Part shown: positions 11,050 through 22,485 of the stretch, piece by piece | Position numbering within the stretch: position 1 is the first letter of the stretch | How the letters are laid out: every line of letters starts with the position of its first letter | Source of the DNA: Erwinia sp. | GTDB taxonomy: Bacteria > Pseudomonadota > Gammaproteobacteria > Enterobacterales > Enterobacteriaceae | Assembly (NCBI GenBank): GCA_964016415.1 | Contig: OZ024666.1 | Location: 2,399,310 to 2,463,309, forward strand | DNA length: 64,000 nucleotides | Direction of reading: 5' to 3' | Notes under the pieces: generated by a model | What the model was told of the DNA's origin: nothing | Databases searched by the model: none | What the model saw: the letters and a program-made list of their open reading frames with translations, nothing else | Program-made: the position numbers and the translations under genes

Positions 11050-11562
11050 TCAGGAAACAGACAGAGAGGTGTTAAGTGGTCCGGCGCGGATACCCTGCCG
11101 GGCAGCAAGCCACAATCCCACCTGATGAGAAGTGATCGCGAAATGCTGATAACGGCGTTCCGGAATCTGAACAGACGGTCGAACCGTACGGCCCAACAGA
11201 AAAGTTAAAGTATCCAGCAGAACCTGCTGATGCAGCTCATCTACCCCGGCAGAAGAGACTTCAGGATAGTGAACGAGATTCTGAGTAAATGACAGATGAC
11301 GAATGACTGTACAAATAGCGTGCTGGTGCCAGTAATCCATGACAAAACTGGCTCGTTTAGCACTTTGCTGCAACAAAACCAGACTATCATATGGCGATAC
11401 GCGGATAACCGTTAAACTTCTGAAGGCAGTTTCTGGTAAAGTTGCTCTTTCGCAGGCAAGCGTATATGGCAAGCCAAATCCGGCCGTGACCATCCCCAAC
11501 AGGAGATGCGGCCAAAAATAACGCCTGCCAAATTGTCGCCAACGATTTAAAATCCCAATCAC
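11050..11562 (-). CDS. secM: Secretion monitor SecM with variant arrest peptide
   Basis: A 170-residue secreted regulator encoded from GTG 11562. The N-terminus WRQFGRRYFWPHLLLGMV is a long signal peptide like that of E. coli SecM, and DYWHQHAICTVIRHLSF is conserved in the middle. Near the C-terminus the arrest motif reads HQVGLWLAARQGIRAGP. The core W...QGIRAGP is kept, but the residue matching Phe150 is His and the linker after Trp differs. Ribosome stalling at this sequence should unfold the secM-secA hairpin in the 54-base gap and raise secA translation. Stop is 54 bases before secA. Confidence 0.9.
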   Translation of the reverse strand: MIGILNRWRQFGRRYFWPHLLLGMVTAGFGLPYTLACERATLPETAFRSLTVIRVSPYDSLVLLQQSAKRASFVMDYWHQHAICTVIRHLSFTQNLVHYPEVSSAGVDELHQQVLLDTLTFLLGRTVRPSVQIPERRYQHFAITSHQVGLWLAARQGIRAGPLNTSLSVS

Positions 11563-11585
11563 TGTTTCCGCCGGAGCCTGTGTTT

Positions 11586-12098
11586 ATGCGCGAAAGTCGC
11601 CCGCACTCAATAGAACATCTATTCGAATCTCTCGAAGGTCAGAGCTCACTTCAATTGATTCAACAACGCGCTGTTGCCCTGAACAAACTGAACAAGGCGG
11701 TAAAAGCGCTTCTTCCAGCGCCGCTCCACCCCTGGTGTCGGGTGGCTAACTTCCGTCAGGCTATTCTGGTTATCGAAACCGCCAATGCTAACTGGTTAAT
11801 GCGCTTACGTTATGAACAATCCAGTTTGCAATCCGCTTTGCGTGCCGAGATATTACCATCATTGGCGTCAATCGACATCAGGATAAACCCTTCTCTAAGC
11901 GTAAAAAGGCAAGAAAACATGCAAAAAAACACATTATCAGTACAAAGTGATATCAGAAAGACACACAGGAAAATGAGTGAGAGCAGCGCTGCATCACTAA
12001 GAAGCGTGGCAAGTCGCAGTCCGGAAAAACTAAAGAAGGTGCTGGAGCGATTAGCTGCACGGGCAGGAGAGAGTACCCGTGCAGCAGAGGAAGAATAA
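11586..12098 (+). CDS. DUF721 (DciA-like) protein
   Basis: A 170-residue basic protein, probably starting MRESRPHS at ATG 11586 behind CGGAG (GTG 11580 is possible). The first ~100 residues fit the DUF721/DciA fold: helices, then LHPWCRVANFRQAILVIETANANWLMRLRYE-type strands. In bacteria without DnaC, DciA is the loader or regulator of the replicative helicase; in Enterobacterales this role is ascribed to DnaC, so the function here is unknown. The tail is rich in Ser, Lys and Arg (SESSAASLRSVASRSPEKLKK). It is divergent from secM with only 23 bases between starts, so the promoters must overlap coding sequence. Confidence 0.8.
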   Translation: MRESRPHSIEHLFESLEGQSSLQLIQQRAVALNKLNKAVKALLPAPLHPWCRVANFRQAILVIETANANWLMRLRYEQSSLQSALRAEILPSLASIDIRINPSLSVKRQENMQKNTLSVQSDIRKTHRKMSESSAASLRSVASRSPEKLKKVLERLAARAGESTRAAEEE

Positions 12099-12106
12099 AT
12101 CAGGGA

Positions 12107-13024
12107 TCAGGCAAATACCAGATTTGGCGCTTTGAAGGTAACTGGCATTTCAGCCTCGTCCTCAAATGTTGCCCACTCCCAGGCTTCCTGTCTGGCAAGT
12201 ACAGCTTGCAGAAGTTTATTATTTAATGCGTGACCAGACTTATAAGCAGTAAATGCACCGATAATGTTGTGCCCACACATAAATAAGTCACCGATGGCAT
12301 CAAGCATTTTGTGACGAACAAATTCATCTTCAAAACGCAAACAATCTTCATTGAGCACCCGATAATCATCGACAACGATTGCACAGTCAAAGCTTCCGCC
12401 CAGGCACAGGCCGCGAGACTGCAGTGCTTCAATATCACGCATAAAACCGAATGTTCTTGCACGACTCAATTGACGCGCAAAAGCTTCAGCAGAAAAATCC
12501 ATGCGATAACGCTGTGCGCTACCGTCAATTGCCGGATGTTTGAAATCAATAGTAAAATCAAGCATAAACCCGTTATGCGGGGTTAACTCTGCCCATTTAT
12601 CACCGTCTTCAACACGCACTGGCTGTTTGATACGGACAAATTTTTTCGCTGCATTCAGTTCTTCAATCCCGCCATCCATCAGCAGATAGATAAATGGGGC
12701 TGCACTACCATCCATAATCGGAATTTCAGGTGCGTTAACTTCTACCACAATATTGTCAATACCTAATGCGGCGAGGGCTGCATTCAGGTGTTCAACAGTG
12801 GAGATTCGCACATCATGCTCATTAACCAAGCAAGTACAGAGCATGGTGTCACGCACCGATTTCGCGTCAGCAGGAAAATCAACCGGTGGAGTCAGGTCAG
12901 TGCGGCGATAGATGACTCCGGTATTTGCCGGCGCAGGGCGTAACGTCAGCGTGACTTTTTTGCCGGTATGTAAACCGACACCCGTCGTCTGAACAATACG
13001 TTTTAATGTCCGTTGTTTGATCAT
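12107..13024 (-). CDS. lpxC: UDP-3-O-acyl-GlcNAc deacetylase LpxC
   Basis: Catalyses the committed step of lipid A synthesis. The 305-residue protein starts [15 protein letters not shown]; an additional in-frame ATG directly upstream is ignored because homologues begin here. Zinc ligands are visible in [11 protein letters not shown] (His) and [11 protein letters not shown] (His and Asp), with the catalytic His in [11 protein letters not shown]. Near-identity to E. coli extends over most of the length. It is the last gene of the division/wall cluster direction, separated by 98 bases from ftsZ. In E. coli LpxC is degraded by FtsH through its C-terminus; here the tail ends FKAPNLVFA. Confidence 0.96.
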   Translation of the reverse strand: MIKQRTLKRIVQTTGVGLHTGKKVTLTLRPAPANTGVIYRRTDLTPPVDFPADAKSVRDTMLCTCLVNEHDVRISTVEHLNAALAALGIDNIVVEVNAPEIPIMDGSAAPFIYLLMDGGIEELNAAKKFVRIKQPVRVEDGDKWAELTPHNGFMLDFTIDFKHPAIDGSAQRYRMDFSAEAFARQLSRARTFGFMRDIEALQSRGLCLGGSFDCAIVVDDYRVLNEDCLRFEDEFVRHKMLDAIGDLFMCGHNIIGAFTAYKSGHALNNKLLQAVLARQEAWEWATFEDEAEMPVTFKAPNLVFA

Positions 13025-13122
13025 CATTTATTCTCGCAAAAAACCAGCTTTCAACCAGTATATCCGATTAACTGGAAACAAATTTAACACAAAAGCACAA
13101 ACTAATCATCATCAGGTAATTC

Positions 13123-14277
13123 TTAATCTGCTTGTTTACGCAAAAAAGCAGGAATATCGAGATAGTCAGGCTCTTTATTGCCCTGTGCTCCATTTTCATT
13201 TACCGCTTTTGCCGCAGGTTTTTGTTCCTGTGGTAATGGCGATAATCCATGTTGCTGATAGCGGTTCTCTGTCATTGCTGGTGCGTGCTGTTTATTAGCC
13301 ACCAGGGTAATTTCAGGACGCTTATCCATGCCAATACCTGTAGCAACCACGGTCACTCGTAATTCGTCATTCATGTCCGGGTCAAGAGAGGTACCAATCA
13401 CGACTGTTGCGTTGTCGGATGCAAAAGCGCGGATGGTATTACCCACAGTTTCGAACTCGTCCAAACGCAAGTCGAAACCAGCTGTGATGTTAACCAGCAC
13501 ACCACGCGCGCCAGAAAGGTCAATATCTTCAAGCAGAGGACTCGATATTGCCATCTCTGCAGCCTCTTCTGCACGATCTTCACCAGAAGCAAGCCCTGAC
13601 CCCATCATGGCATAACCCATCTCGGACATCACAGTGCGCACATCAGCAAAGTCGACGTTCATCAGCCCCGGGCGGGTAATCAGCTCAGCAATCCCCTGCA
13701 CTGCGCCCTTCAATACGTCATTCGCGGCGCCGAAAGCATCAAGCAAAGAGATGCCACGACCGAGTACTTTCAACAGCTTATCATTAGGGATCGTAATCAA
13801 TGAATCGACGTGTTTAGAGAGTTCAGCGATGCCCTGTTCAGCAAAAGCCATGCGCTTTTTACCTTCAAAATTGAAGGGTTTAGTCACCACAGCCACAGTC
13901 AGGATACCCAGGTCTTTGGCAACTTCAGCCACAACCGGTGCCGCTCCTGTACCGGTTCCGCCACCCATACCTGCAGCGATGAAAACCATATCCGCACCAT
14001 CCAGTGCATGACGCAGCGCTTCGCGATCTTCTTCTGCAGAGGTACGGCCTACCTCCGGATTCGCCCCGGCGCCGAGCCCTTTGGTAATGCCATTACCAAT
14101 CTGGATTGTCTGGCCTACGGCTGTTTTACGCAGTGCCTGCGCATCGGTATTTACAGCAAAAAACTCAACACCTTCGATACGTTCCCGTACCATGTGTTCA
14201 ACAGCGTTCCCGCCGCCGCCACCGACGCCGATGACTTTGATCACCGCATCGTTGCTTAATTCCATTGGTTCAAACAT
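13123..14277 (-). CDS. ftsZ: Cell division GTPase FtsZ
   Basis: The tubulin homologue that forms the Z-ring. The 384-residue protein has the [11 protein letters not shown] loop, the tubulin signature [14 protein letters not shown], and the T7-loop region with [15 protein letters not shown]. The C-terminal peptide [15 protein letters not shown], which binds FtsA, ZipA and ZapD, is identical to that of E. coli. The variable linker (about residues 317-365) differs, as usual. The gene follows ftsA by 73 bases; in relatives this stretch and the end of ftsA hold ftsZ promoters, but I cannot assign one securely. Confidence 0.97.
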   Translation of the reverse strand: MFEPMELSNDAVIKVIGVGGGGGNAVEHMVRERIEGVEFFAVNTDAQALRKTAVGQTIQIGNGITKGLGAGANPEVGRTSAEEDREALRHALDGADMVFIAAGMGGGTGTGAAPVVAEVAKDLGILTVAVVTKPFNFEGKKRMAFAEQGIAELSKHVDSLITIPNDKLLKVLGRGISLLDAFGAANDVLKGAVQGIAELITRPGLMNVDFADVRTVMSEMGYAMMGSGLASGEDRAEEAAEMAISSPLLEDIDLSGARGVLVNITAGFDLRLDEFETVGNTIRAFASDNATVVIGTSLDPDMNDELRVTVVATGIGMDKRPEITLVANKQHAPAMTENRYQQHGLSPLPQEQKPAAKAVNENGAQGNKEPDYLDIPAFLRKQAD

Positions 14278-14350
14278 AACAACTCTCCGTTCTTGTGCCT
14301 GGTTGCCTGGAGATCACGAATCTGACTAGCATGACCTCCTTTTGTCAAAA

Positions 14351-15607
14351 TTAAAACTCTTTTCTTAACCAACTGTTGATTCGTTTGAACCAGTTACCTA
14401 CCGATACACGTTTTTCAACATTAGCGTCACCATTTAGGTGTGATTCTTTACCATAATGTAGCAAACCAACAGCCGTTGAGTAGTAAGAGGCCTGCGCATA
14501 ATCTGTCAGCCCTGTGATGTTTAATGGCTGTCCAATGCGGACCTGGGTATGAAAAACACGCTGAGCGCACTCAACCAGTCCTTCAATTTGTGCTGCACCT
14601 CCGGTTAGCACAATACCCGCTGCCAGATGGTGTTTAACACCTTGCTGACGTAATTGTTCCTGTAACTGCAAAATCTCATCATTAACAAGATTGAGTAATT
14701 CGGTGTAACGTGGCTCAATCACTTCTGCCAGTGTTTGTCGTTGTAAGCTACGAGGTGGACGGCCGCCGACACTGGGCACCTCAACATTCTCGTCCTTACC
14801 CACCAAAGCGCCCAATGCACAACCATGTCGTACTTTGATAGCTTCCGCATCGCTGGGCGGAGTACCAAACGCATAAGCAATATCGCTGGTGACGACATTA
14901 CCGGCATAAGGGATTACTTTAGTATGGCGCAATGCACCACCGCTGTAGACCGCGATATCCATGGTCCCACCGCCGACATCAACGACACAGACCCCCAATT
15001 CACGCTCATCTTCAGTCAATACAGCGAAGCTTGATGCAAGCCCGGCGAAGATAAGTTGGTCCACTTTTAGTCCACAACGTTCCACTGCTTTGACAATATT
15101 TTTTGCCATATCGTTGTGGCAGGTGATCAAATGCACTTTAGCCTGCATTCTCACCCCGGATAATCCCACGGGGTTTTTTATCCCTTCCTGATAGTCAATA
15201 GCATACTCCTGAGGGATAACATGCAGGATACGATGCTCATCACGCACTCGCACAGACTTGGCAGTATGGACAACATTATCCACGTCTTCCTGTGTCACCT
15301 CTTCTTCTGAAATCGGTACCATACCAATCTCATTCTGGCAGCTGATATGTTTACCCGACAGCGCAAGATAAACTGACGATATCTGGCAGTCGGCCATTAA
15401 CTCGGCTTGATCGATAGCACGCTGTACACATTTCACTACCGATTCCAGATCGTTGACACCACCTTTATCCATACCCCTTGAAGGGCAACTACCTACACCA
15501 ATGATGTTGACCGTTCCATCGGGCAAAACCTCACCTACTAACGCAGCGACTTTTGCAGTACCGATTTCAAGTCCAACTACCAGTTTTCTATCCGTCGCTT
15601 TAGTCAT
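14351..15607 (-). CDS. ftsA: Cell division protein FtsA
   Basis: Actin-like membrane tether for FtsZ. The 418-residue protein starts MTKATDRKLVVGLEIGTAKV, where GLEIGTAKV is the phosphate 1 motif, and has phosphate 2 VVDVGGGTMDIAVY and the adenosine motif GIVLTGGAAQIEG. The C-terminal amphipathic helix NWFKRINSWLRKEF is the membrane-targeting sequence. The 1C subdomain replaces actin subdomain 1B as in all FtsA. It lies between ftsQ (25 bases upstream) and ftsZ. Confidence 0.96.
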   Translation of the reverse strand: MTKATDRKLVVGLEIGTAKVAALVGEVLPDGTVNIIGVGSCPSRGMDKGGVNDLESVVKCVQRAIDQAELMADCQISSVYLALSGKHISCQNEIGMVPISEEEVTQEDVDNVVHTAKSVRVRDEHRILHVIPQEYAIDYQEGIKNPVGLSGVRMQAKVHLITCHNDMAKNIVKAVERCGLKVDQLIFAGLASSFAVLTEDERELGVCVVDVGGGTMDIAVYSGGALRHTKVIPYAGNVVTSDIAYAFGTPPSDAEAIKVRHGCALGALVGKDENVEVPSVGGRPPRSLQRQTLAEVIEPRYTELLNLVNDEILQLQEQLRQQGVKHHLAAGIVLTGGAAQIEGLVECAQRVFHTQVRIGQPLNITGLTDYAQASYYSTAVGLLHYGKESHLNGDANVEKRVSVGNWFKRINSWLRKEF

Positions 15608-15632
15608 TATAATTTAACCTGTACCTGATTTT

Positions 15633-16442
15633 TTATGATTTCTTTTCGGTAGCTGTCTCAGCGGCGGCTATCCAGCCTACTGCAGCACCAGCATCATACC
15701 GTAAATCCACATAGCCAATGCGTTCACTGCCAAGTTCAGCCTGCTGTGCAAGTTTAGGATACAATTGAATAAAACGAGTTAATCGTTTCATATCCTCACT
15801 TCTGCCTAATTCCAGACGAATATTGTCATCTAAAACTAATTGCCATGAGCGTCGTGCACTCATGGCCACTGACTTAAGCCTGAACCTGCTCGCTGCAAGC
15901 ATTTCGCTCATCTGATGATACCCTTCAAGCACATCTGATTCACTCCCTTCAGGACCGTATAGCATAGGTAATATTTCCTTACCAAAACGACTGGCAGGAA
16001 CACTAAAAGCCCTTCCTTCTGCATCAACCATATGAATATCATTCCAGTGCGCCACCGGAACATACTCAACCAAATGAATTTTAAGTTCATCAGGCCACTG
16101 TTTGCGAACACTGGCTTGCCTTACCCACGGAAGCCGCTCAATTTGCTGCTGAATAACATTCACATCCTGTGACATAAATGTTCCTGGCGCTCCCAACGAT
16201 AAAATAGCCTGACGAACGTCATCATCTGTCGTGTAGTGCATTTGTCCGGTGACCACCAGTTTTGATAGTGGCAGCCGTGAGGCATCGTTCATCCATTTTA
16301 AAAGTACAGCACCACTGCCAATGATTACGCCGAGAACAATAAAGAAAAAGATAATTCCAGCAAGGCGCGAACCATTACTCTGCCCGGACGGCAGCTTTTC
16401 ACGTGCATCACGCTGACGAACATTTAATGCAGCCTGCGACAT
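15633..16442 (-). CDS. ftsQ: Cell division protein FtsQ
   Basis: A bitopic inner-membrane protein of the FtsQBL divisome subcomplex, 269 residues. A short cytoplasmic N-terminus is followed by one membrane helix ([20 protein letters not shown], around residues 27-50), then the POTRA domain starting [15 protein letters not shown] and the beta domain with [18 protein letters not shown]. It recruits FtsB/FtsL and FtsW/FtsI. Start and length agree with E. coli FtsQ (276 residues). It starts two bases after ddlB and is presumably translated with it. Confidence 0.95.
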   Translation of the reverse strand: MSQAALNVRQRDAREKLPSGQSNGSRLAGIIFFFIVLGVIIGSGAVLLKWMNDASRLPLSKLVVTGQMHYTTDDDVRQAILSLGAPGTFMSQDVNVIQQQIERLPWVRQASVRKQWPDELKIHLVEYVPVAHWNDIHMVDAEGRAFSVPASRFGKEILPMLYGPEGSESDVLEGYHQMSEMLAASRFRLKSVAMSARRSWQLVLDDNIRLELGRSEDMKRLTRFIQLYPKLAQQAELGSERIGYVDLRYDAGAAVGWIAAAETATEKKS

Positions 16443-16444
16443 AA

Positions 16445-17365
16445 TTAATCTGCCAACGCCAGAATACTGGAAACTAACCGGGAGAAACTCATACCCGCTT
16501 GTTTTGCAGCCATCGGTACCAGACTATGTCCTGTCATACCAGGGGAAGTATTCACCTCCAGCAGGTAGAAATGACCATCGCTACCCATCATGACATCAAC
16601 ACGCCCCCACCCACTGCATCCCAGTGACTTCCAGGCTTTCATTACCAGCTGATTAAGTTCTGCTTCCCGCACCTCATCCAGTCCACTGGGACAGAAATAT
16701 TGCGTCTCATCGGAGAGGTATTTTGCATCGTAATCATAAAATTCTGTCTGTACCTGAATGCGAATCGCAGGCAGTACCTGGTCACCCAGGACACCAATCG
16801 TGTACTCGGGACCACTGAGGAATGCTTCGATCAGTATTTCATTATCATGATGGAAAGCCTCTTTCAGCGCCGCATCCAGGCTTTTCAGCTCATTGACACG
16901 ACTGATCCCGACACTTGAACCTTCATTACTTGGTTTGACAAACAGCGGTAATCCCAATGCGGCAATCGCCTCATGAGTTTGTTTATTCAGTCCTTGCCGG
17001 TATTGCCCCAACGTCAACGACACAAAAGGTGCAACCGGCAGTCCGCAACCTTGCCACAAATATTTGGTACGTAACTTGTCCATGGTGATAGCCGACGCCA
17101 TAACACCACTGCCTGTATATGGAATTCCCTGCAGTTCGAGTGCACCCTGTACGGTACCATCCTCACCACCACGTCCATGCAAGGCAATAAACACCTTATT
17201 AAAACCCAACGCACTGAGCTGCATAACTGACACCTCACGCGGGTCTATCGGATGTGCATCAATGCCCGCCTCTTGCAATCCGGCCAGTACAGCTTCTCCC
17301 GACATCAGAGAGACTTCACGCTCTGCAGACGAGCCCCCCAGTAGTACAGCAACTTTTTCAGTCAT
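16445..17365 (-). CDS. ddlB: D-alanine--D-alanine ligase DdlB
   Basis: ATP-grasp ligase that joins two D-alanines for the peptidoglycan stem peptide. The 306-residue protein has the first-substrate region [14 protein letters not shown], the ATP-grasp loop [12 protein letters not shown], and the metal-binding [13 protein letters not shown] with the conserved Glu and Asn. Length is identical to E. coli DdlB. Its start overlaps the murC stop by 8 bases, and ftsQ follows two bases after its stop. Confidence 0.96.
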   Translation of the reverse strand: MTEKVAVLLGGSSAEREVSLMSGEAVLAGLQEAGIDAHPIDPREVSVMQLSALGFNKVFIALHGRGGEDGTVQGALELQGIPYTGSGVMASAITMDKLRTKYLWQGCGLPVAPFVSLTLGQYRQGLNKQTHEAIAALGLPLFVKPSNEGSSVGISRVNELKSLDAALKEAFHHDNEILIEAFLSGPEYTIGVLGDQVLPAIRIQVQTEFYDYDAKYLSDETQYFCPSGLDEVREAELNQLVMKAWKSLGCSGWGRVDVMMGSDGHFYLLEVNTSPGMTGHSLVPMAAKQAGMSFSRLVSSILALAD

Positions 17366-18833
17366 GCTGCTCCCCTTGTCGAATTTCGGGTTGTAATTTT
17401 TGATCTGCCATTAATTTAGCAATCCGTCCTACGTTTCCAGCCCCCTGGAACAGTATTAAATCATTTCCTGTCAGCAACGGCGCCAGTGTTTCCAGCACCA
17501 TAGCAGGGTCAGAGACCAAAATAGGATCGACTTTACCCCGCCCACGTATGGTGCGGCAGAGAGCGCGGCTGTCAGCACCTGGAATTGGCGTCTCTCCGGC
17601 AGCGTAGACATCCAGCATTAAAAGCACGTCAACCTGAGACAGTACGCTGGCAAAATCATCGTAGAGATCACGTGTGCGTGTGTAACGGTGTGGCTGAAAA
17701 ATCATGACTAACTGTCGTTCAGGCCAACCTGCGCGGGCTGCTTTGATAGTTGCATCCACCTCAGTAGGATGGTGACCATAATCATCCACCAGCATGGCTG
17801 TACCTGCTATACCATTTACCGCTGTCAGAGGGAATTCACCGAGAAAGTCAAAACGACGCCCGGTGCCCTGAAAACTTTCCAGCGCAGTCAGTATCTCCTC
17901 GTCGTCAATGCCCTCTTCTGTCGCTACAGCCACAGCTGCCGCAGCGTTAAGCGCATTGTGACGGCCGGGCGCATTGAGCGTCACCTTCATCAGAGGCTTA
18001 TCGATGCGACTGAGTGTAAAGTGCCCGAGTGCACCACGTTGCTGATACTCCACTATGCGCACATCAGCATCTTCACTAAAACCGTAAGTGGTAATATGCC
18101 GACCAATGCGTGGCAATAAATCGCGGATCACAACATCATCAATGCACACTACCGCGCGACCATAAAACGGCAAATTGTGCAGAAAATTGATAAATGTCTG
18201 CTTCAGATTTTCAAAATCACCCTGATAGGTATCCATATGGTCAGCTTCAATATTGGTCACCACGGCGACCATCGGTTGCAGATGAAGAAAAGAGGCATCA
18301 CTTTCATCTGCTTCAGCTATCAGGTAGCGACTATGCCCAAGCCGGGCATGAGTACCCGCTGCTTTGACCAATCCGCCATTAACAAAAGTAGGATCAAGCC
18401 CACCTTCAGCATAAATAGCTGAAATCATCGCTGTAGTAGTGGTTTTGCCATGCGTACCTGCCACGGCGATACCGTGACGAAAACGCATTAGCTCAGCGAG
18501 CATTTCTGCCCGGCGAATCACCGGTATTCTTGCTTCACGAGCAGCAACGATTTCCGGGTTATCCTGTGTGATAGCACTGGAAACCACTACTACACTGGAA
18601 TTTTCAATATTTTCCGGTCGGTGGTGAAAATAGATAGTTGCACCTAACTTAGTAAGATGTGCTGTCACCGCATTGGGGGCCAGATCAGAACCGCTGATCG
18701 CATAACCTTCGTTTGCCAGTACTTCAGCAATTCCGCCCATTCCCGCGCCGCCAATACCAATGAAATGGATATGACGCACGCGGCGCATTTCCGGGACGAT
18801 AGAACGAAGTTTTGCTAATTGTTGTGTGTTCAT
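17358..18833 (-). CDS. murC: UDP-N-acetylmuramate--L-alanine ligase MurC
   Basis: Cytoplasmic Mur ligase that adds L-Ala to UDP-MurNAc. The 491-residue protein has the Rossmann start [17 protein letters not shown], the ATP loop [14 protein letters not shown], the [10 protein letters not shown] metal site, and GRRFDFLGE with [10 protein letters not shown] in the C-terminal half. Length equals E. coli MurC. It is 65 bases downstream of murG, one of the larger gaps in this otherwise overlapping operon. Confidence 0.97.
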   Translation of the reverse strand: MNTQQLAKLRSIVPEMRRVRHIHFIGIGGAGMGGIAEVLANEGYAISGSDLAPNAVTAHLTKLGATIYFHHRPENIENSSVVVVSSAITQDNPEIVAAREARIPVIRRAEMLAELMRFRHGIAVAGTHGKTTTTAMISAIYAEGGLDPTFVNGGLVKAAGTHARLGHSRYLIAEADESDASFLHLQPMVAVVTNIEADHMDTYQGDFENLKQTFINFLHNLPFYGRAVVCIDDVVIRDLLPRIGRHITTYGFSEDADVRIVEYQQRGALGHFTLSRIDKPLMKVTLNAPGRHNALNAAAAVAVATEEGIDDEEILTALESFQGTGRRFDFLGEFPLTAVNGIAGTAMLVDDYGHHPTEVDATIKAARAGWPERQLVMIFQPHRYTRTRDLYDDFASVLSQVDVLLMLDVYAAGETPIPGADSRALCRTIRGRGKVDPILVSDPAMVLETLAPLLTGNDLILFQGAGNVGRIAKLMADQKLQPEIRQGEQHD

Positions 18834-18898
18834 CTCTTCTGCCTGTCAGTACTACATACTTAGGTGATGTCTGGCCTGCTAATGGCCAAAAAAGTTTC

Positions 18899-19957
18899 TT
18901 ATTTAGCTGCTGCAACCACTGCCGCAGCAACGCGTTGCGTCGCATCAGGAATCGCTATGGCACGAGCGCGTTCAGCCATGTTCTGTAAGGCTGAACGATC
19001 CCAGCCGGCCAGAATTTCAGCCACACCGTGCGCATTGAATTGCGGCTGTTCGACGATTTTGGCTGCTCCCGCCTTTTCAAGTGGCAGGGCATTCCAGTAC
19101 TGCTGACGATCTTTATGTTGAAAAGGCACAAAAATCGCTGGTAAGCCCGCCGCCGCGATTTCACTGACAGTCAGCGCGCCTGAGCGACAGATCACCACAT
19201 CAGCCCACTGATACGCTTGCGCCATATCATCAATAAACTCTGTCACCTTGTGGGTTGTCTGATTCACTTCCTGATACTCCGCCAGCACATCTTCTAGTGC
19301 CCCTTTCCCGGTTTGATGCCAGATAGTAATGCGCTCACCCAGTATCGCTGCCACATCGGGTAACGTCTGATTCAGGATCCGGGCTCCCTGGCTTCCGCCA
19401 ACCACCAGGACATGCAACGGGCCACTCCGAGCCGCCAGCCTCTCCTGCGGAGGGTGAAGTTGTAGGACCTCCTCTCTGACCGGGTTGCCAACAACAGCCG
19501 CATCACGAAATGCACCGGGGAACGCCTGCAAAACCGTTGTGGCAATTTTTGCCAGCCATTTATTGGTTAATCCCGCAATACCGTTTTGTTCGTGCAGCAC
19601 CACAGGCACACGACAGCTCCATGCTGCCAGGCCGCCGGGACCAGAGACATATCCACCCATTCCCAGTACTGCATCAGGTTGATATGCCTTGATGATCTTG
19701 CGGGCAGCAATCACCGCCTGGAAAATACGCCACGGTGCAGCCAGCAATGCCAGTATCCCTTTGCCGCGCAATCCGCTAATCCGAATGAAATCAATCTCAA
19801 TGCCGTGTGCGGGAACCAGCTGAGCCTCCATACGATCGGCGGTTCCCAACCAACGCACTTGCCAGCCCTGCGCCTGTAATTCATGAGCAACCGCCAGTCC
19901 AGGGAATACATGCCCTCCGGTCCCTCCGGCCATCACCAATAAACGTTTTCCTTTCAT
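18899..19957 (-). CDS. murG: MurG glycosyltransferase (lipid II synthase)
   Basis: GT-B glycosyltransferase on the inner face of the cytoplasmic membrane that adds GlcNAc to lipid I. The 352-residue protein has the G loop [15 protein letters not shown], the second G loop [11 protein letters not shown], and the donor-binding [14 protein letters not shown] plus [22 protein letters not shown] with the conserved Glu. It overlaps ftsW by four bases. Confidence 0.96.
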   Translation of the reverse strand: MKGKRLLVMAGGTGGHVFPGLAVAHELQAQGWQVRWLGTADRMEAQLVPAHGIEIDFIRISGLRGKGILALLAAPWRIFQAVIAARKIIKAYQPDAVLGMGGYVSGPGGLAAWSCRVPVVLHEQNGIAGLTNKWLAKIATTVLQAFPGAFRDAAVVGNPVREEVLQLHPPQERLAARSGPLHVLVVGGSQGARILNQTLPDVAAILGERITIWHQTGKGALEDVLAEYQEVNQTTHKVTEFIDDMAQAYQWADVVICRSGALTVSEIAAAGLPAIFVPFQHKDRQQYWNALPLEKAGAAKIVEQPQFNAHGVAEILAGWDRSALQNMAERARAIAIPDATQRVAAAVVAAAK

Positions 19958-21168
19958 CGGGCACTCCGCGTAAACGCCTGTGCTTTGGTCAGGCGGGTTT
20001 CATAATCAATGCGCATCAGAAAGACGATCGCGGTTGACATAATAATCAGACTGGAACCACCATAACTGATTAGCGGCAGCGTCAATCCTTTAGTTGGTAA
20101 CATGCCCGCAGCTGCGCCAACATTGACCAGCGTTTGAAAACTAAACCAGACGCCGATGGAGCATGCGAGAAAACCGGAAAAACGCTGGTCGATCTCCAAT
20201 GCACGCCGCCCTATTGTCATTGCCCTGAAGGCGATAGCGAATACCATCATTAAAATCAAAATCACGCCGACATAACCCAACTCTTCACCGATGATCGAGA
20301 AGATGAAGTCAGTATGCGCCTCAGGTAAATATTCCAGTTTTTGCACTGAGTTACCTAATCCCTGCCCCCATAACTCACCACGACCGAATGCCATCAATGA
20401 TTGAGTTAGCTGGTAACCACTGCCAAAAGGATCATCCCAGGGATTCCAAAAGGAGGTCACACGACGCATACGGTAAGGTTCAGCGACGATCAATAAACCT
20501 ACGGCAAATATTCCCGAACCGATAATCGCCATAAACTGCCAAAGTTTGGCCCCGGCCAAAAACAGCATCGCCAGGGTTGTCACAAACAGCACCACTACCG
20601 TACCTAAATCGGGCTGTGCCAGCAGTAACACCGCGAGCAGTACCATCACCCCCATTGGCTTACAAAAACCCCAAAAGTTGTTACGCACTTCATCAACTTT
20701 ACGTACCAGATAACTGGCGAGGTAGCAGAACAACGCCAGCTTTGACAATTCTGCAGGCTGAATACGCAACGGGCCAAGCGCGATCCAACGTGATGCGCCA
20801 TTTACCGAGCTGCCTACCACCAATACCACCAGTAGCATCAGCAAAGTCACCAGTAACATGATATTGCTGTAACGCTGCCAGAACGCCATAGGGACACGTA
20901 GTGTCACCAAAGAACACACAAAAGCGAGAATCAGATAGATAGCATCACGCTTAGAAAAGAAGAAAGGGTCATCTGACAATCGTTGCCCCACAGGCATTGA
21001 TGCTGATGTCACCATCACAAAACCGATGATAGCCAGACCGATAGCCAGCCATAACAGCGTCCTGTCGTACAGCAGACCGTTCGTTTCTTCCTGGCGGCGC
21101 TGGCCCAGTAACCACTGTTTTGCGCGCCAACACAAGCCTGATTCTGCTTGCAAAGATAACCATCTCAT
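19954..21168 (-). CDS. ftsW: Peptidoglycan polymerase FtsW (SEDS family)
   Basis: Septal glycan polymerase working with FtsI. The 404-residue protein has about ten membrane segments, beginning [20 protein letters not shown] and ending [25 protein letters not shown] landmarks include [29 protein letters not shown] with the catalytic-region Asp, and the [17 protein letters not shown] loop. It overlaps murG by four bases and murD by one base (TGATG-type junction), indicating coupled translation. Confidence 0.96.
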   Translation of the reverse strand: MRWLSLQAESGLCWRAKQWLLGQRRQEETNGLLYDRTLLWLAIGLAIIGFVMVTSASMPVGQRLSDDPFFFSKRDAIYLILAFVCSLVTLRVPMAFWQRYSNIMLLVTLLMLLVVLVVGSSVNGASRWIALGPLRIQPAELSKLALFCYLASYLVRKVDEVRNNFWGFCKPMGVMVLLAVLLLAQPDLGTVVVLFVTTLAMLFLAGAKLWQFMAIIGSGIFAVGLLIVAEPYRMRRVTSFWNPWDDPFGSGYQLTQSLMAFGRGELWGQGLGNSVQKLEYLPEAHTDFIFSIIGEELGYVGVILILMMVFAIAFRAMTIGRRALEIDQRFSGFLACSIGVWFSFQTLVNVGAAAGMLPTKGLTLPLISYGGSSLIIMSTAIVFLMRIDYETRLTKAQAFTRSAR

Positions 21169-22481
21169 CAGCCAAGTACCTGTGCCAGTTGGGTAAACTC
21201 ATCGCCCCTGTGCTCGAAATTCCTGAATTGGTCAAGGCTTGCACATGCTGGAGAAAGCAGCACAACATCACCTTCGCTCACTTCTGAGGCAATCAGAGTC
21301 ATTGCTTCAGCCAGAGTCTCGGTGCGGACTGAACGCTCAGGAGCAAGCGCTGCTAACTGCCTACCATCGCGCCCATAACAGTACACTCTGACATGCTCTG
21401 TGAGATAAGGAATAAGCTCACTGAAATCTGCCGATTTACCGTCACCACCCAACAATAACCAGAGCGTCCCTTCGACATGCAACCCCTGAAGCGCTGCTTT
21501 GGTACTGCCAACATTTGTCGCTTTGGAGTCGTCTATCCATGTCACTCCTTTATTCTGATAAACCACCTGAAAACGGTGCGCAAGTCCGGTAAAGGTGGTA
21601 AGCGCCTTCAGGCTGCTGGCCCGTGGTAATCCCGCGGCGTCTGCCAGAGCCAGTGCTGCGAGAGCATTGGTGTAGTTATGTTGTCCGGAGAGAGGCATCT
21701 CACCGGCATTGAGGACCTTTTCACCTTTAGCCCGTAACCAAATACTGCCTTGCTGCCGATTCAGATGATAATCACCGACATCGATACCGAAACTGATACA
21801 GCGCTCATCAGCACCACGTACCGGCATGGTCATTGCATCATCAGCATTGACCACACACCTGGTGGCCTGTTCGTAAATACGCAGTTTTGCTGCACGGTAC
21901 TGCTGCATACCCAGCGGATAACGATCCATATGATCTTCAGTGACGTTCAATATTGTTGCCGCTACCGCTTTGAGGCTATGGGTAGTTTCCAGCTGGAAAC
22001 TGGATAACTCAATGACATAGAGTTGTACCGCAGCATCAAGCAGCATCAGAGCAGGAAGACCAATATTTCCGCCCACCGCAACCTGCCACCCTGCGGCTTT
22101 TGCCATTTCACCCACCAGTATCGTCACGGTGCTTTTTCCATTTGAACCGGTGATCGCGACAACGGGTGCCTGAACTTCACGACAGAACAGCTCAATATCT
22201 CCGACGATTTCAACACCCGCTTCAGCTGCTTCAGCCAGTGCTGGTGATGAGATGGCAATACCCGGGCTGACGACTATCAGATCAGCATCAAGCAACCAGG
22301 CGTGATTAAAACTGCCAAGCCAACGCTCAACACTCTGAGGTAATTTATCGACACCGGGCGGAGAGATGCGTGTATCTGTCACGCGCGGTATCACCCCGCG
22401 TGCAAGAAAGAAATCAACACAGGAGAGTCCGGTCAATCCCAGCCCGACAATAACGACATTCTTACCCTGATAATCTGCCAT
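21168..22481 (-). CDS. murD: UDP-MurNAc-L-Ala--D-glutamate ligase MurD
   Basis: Adds D-glutamate to the growing stem peptide. The 437-residue protein opens with [23 protein letters not shown], has the ATP loop [17 protein letters not shown] (conserved Lys), the [10 protein letters not shown] motif and the C-terminal [19 protein letters not shown] characteristic of MurD. Length is one residue shorter than that of E. coli. mraY lies four bases upstream and ftsW overlaps its stop. Confidence 0.97.
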   Translation of the reverse strand: MADYQGKNVVIVGLGLTGLSCVDFFLARGVIPRVTDTRISPPGVDKLPQSVERWLGSFNHAWLLDADLIVVSPGIAISSPALAEAAEAGVEIVGDIELFCREVQAPVVAITGSNGKSTVTILVGEMAKAAGWQVAVGGNIGLPALMLLDAAVQLYVIELSSFQLETTHSLKAVAATILNVTEDHMDRYPLGMQQYRAAKLRIYEQATRCVVNADDAMTMPVRGADERCISFGIDVGDYHLNRQQGSIWLRAKGEKVLNAGEMPLSGQHNYTNALAALALADAAGLPRASSLKALTTFTGLAHRFQVVYQNKGVTWIDDSKATNVGSTKAALQGLHVEGTLWLLLGGDGKSADFSELIPYLTEHVRVYCYGRDGRQLAALAPERSVRTETLAEAMTLIASEVSEGDVVLLSPACASLDQFRNFEHRGDEFTQLAQVLG

Positions 22482-22485
22482 GTAA

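Noticed and set aside
13634-14329. Plus-strand frames of 82-149 codons opposite ftsZ
   Set aside because: Antisense to the conserved ftsZ frame; Ser/Pro/Ala-rich shadow sequence.
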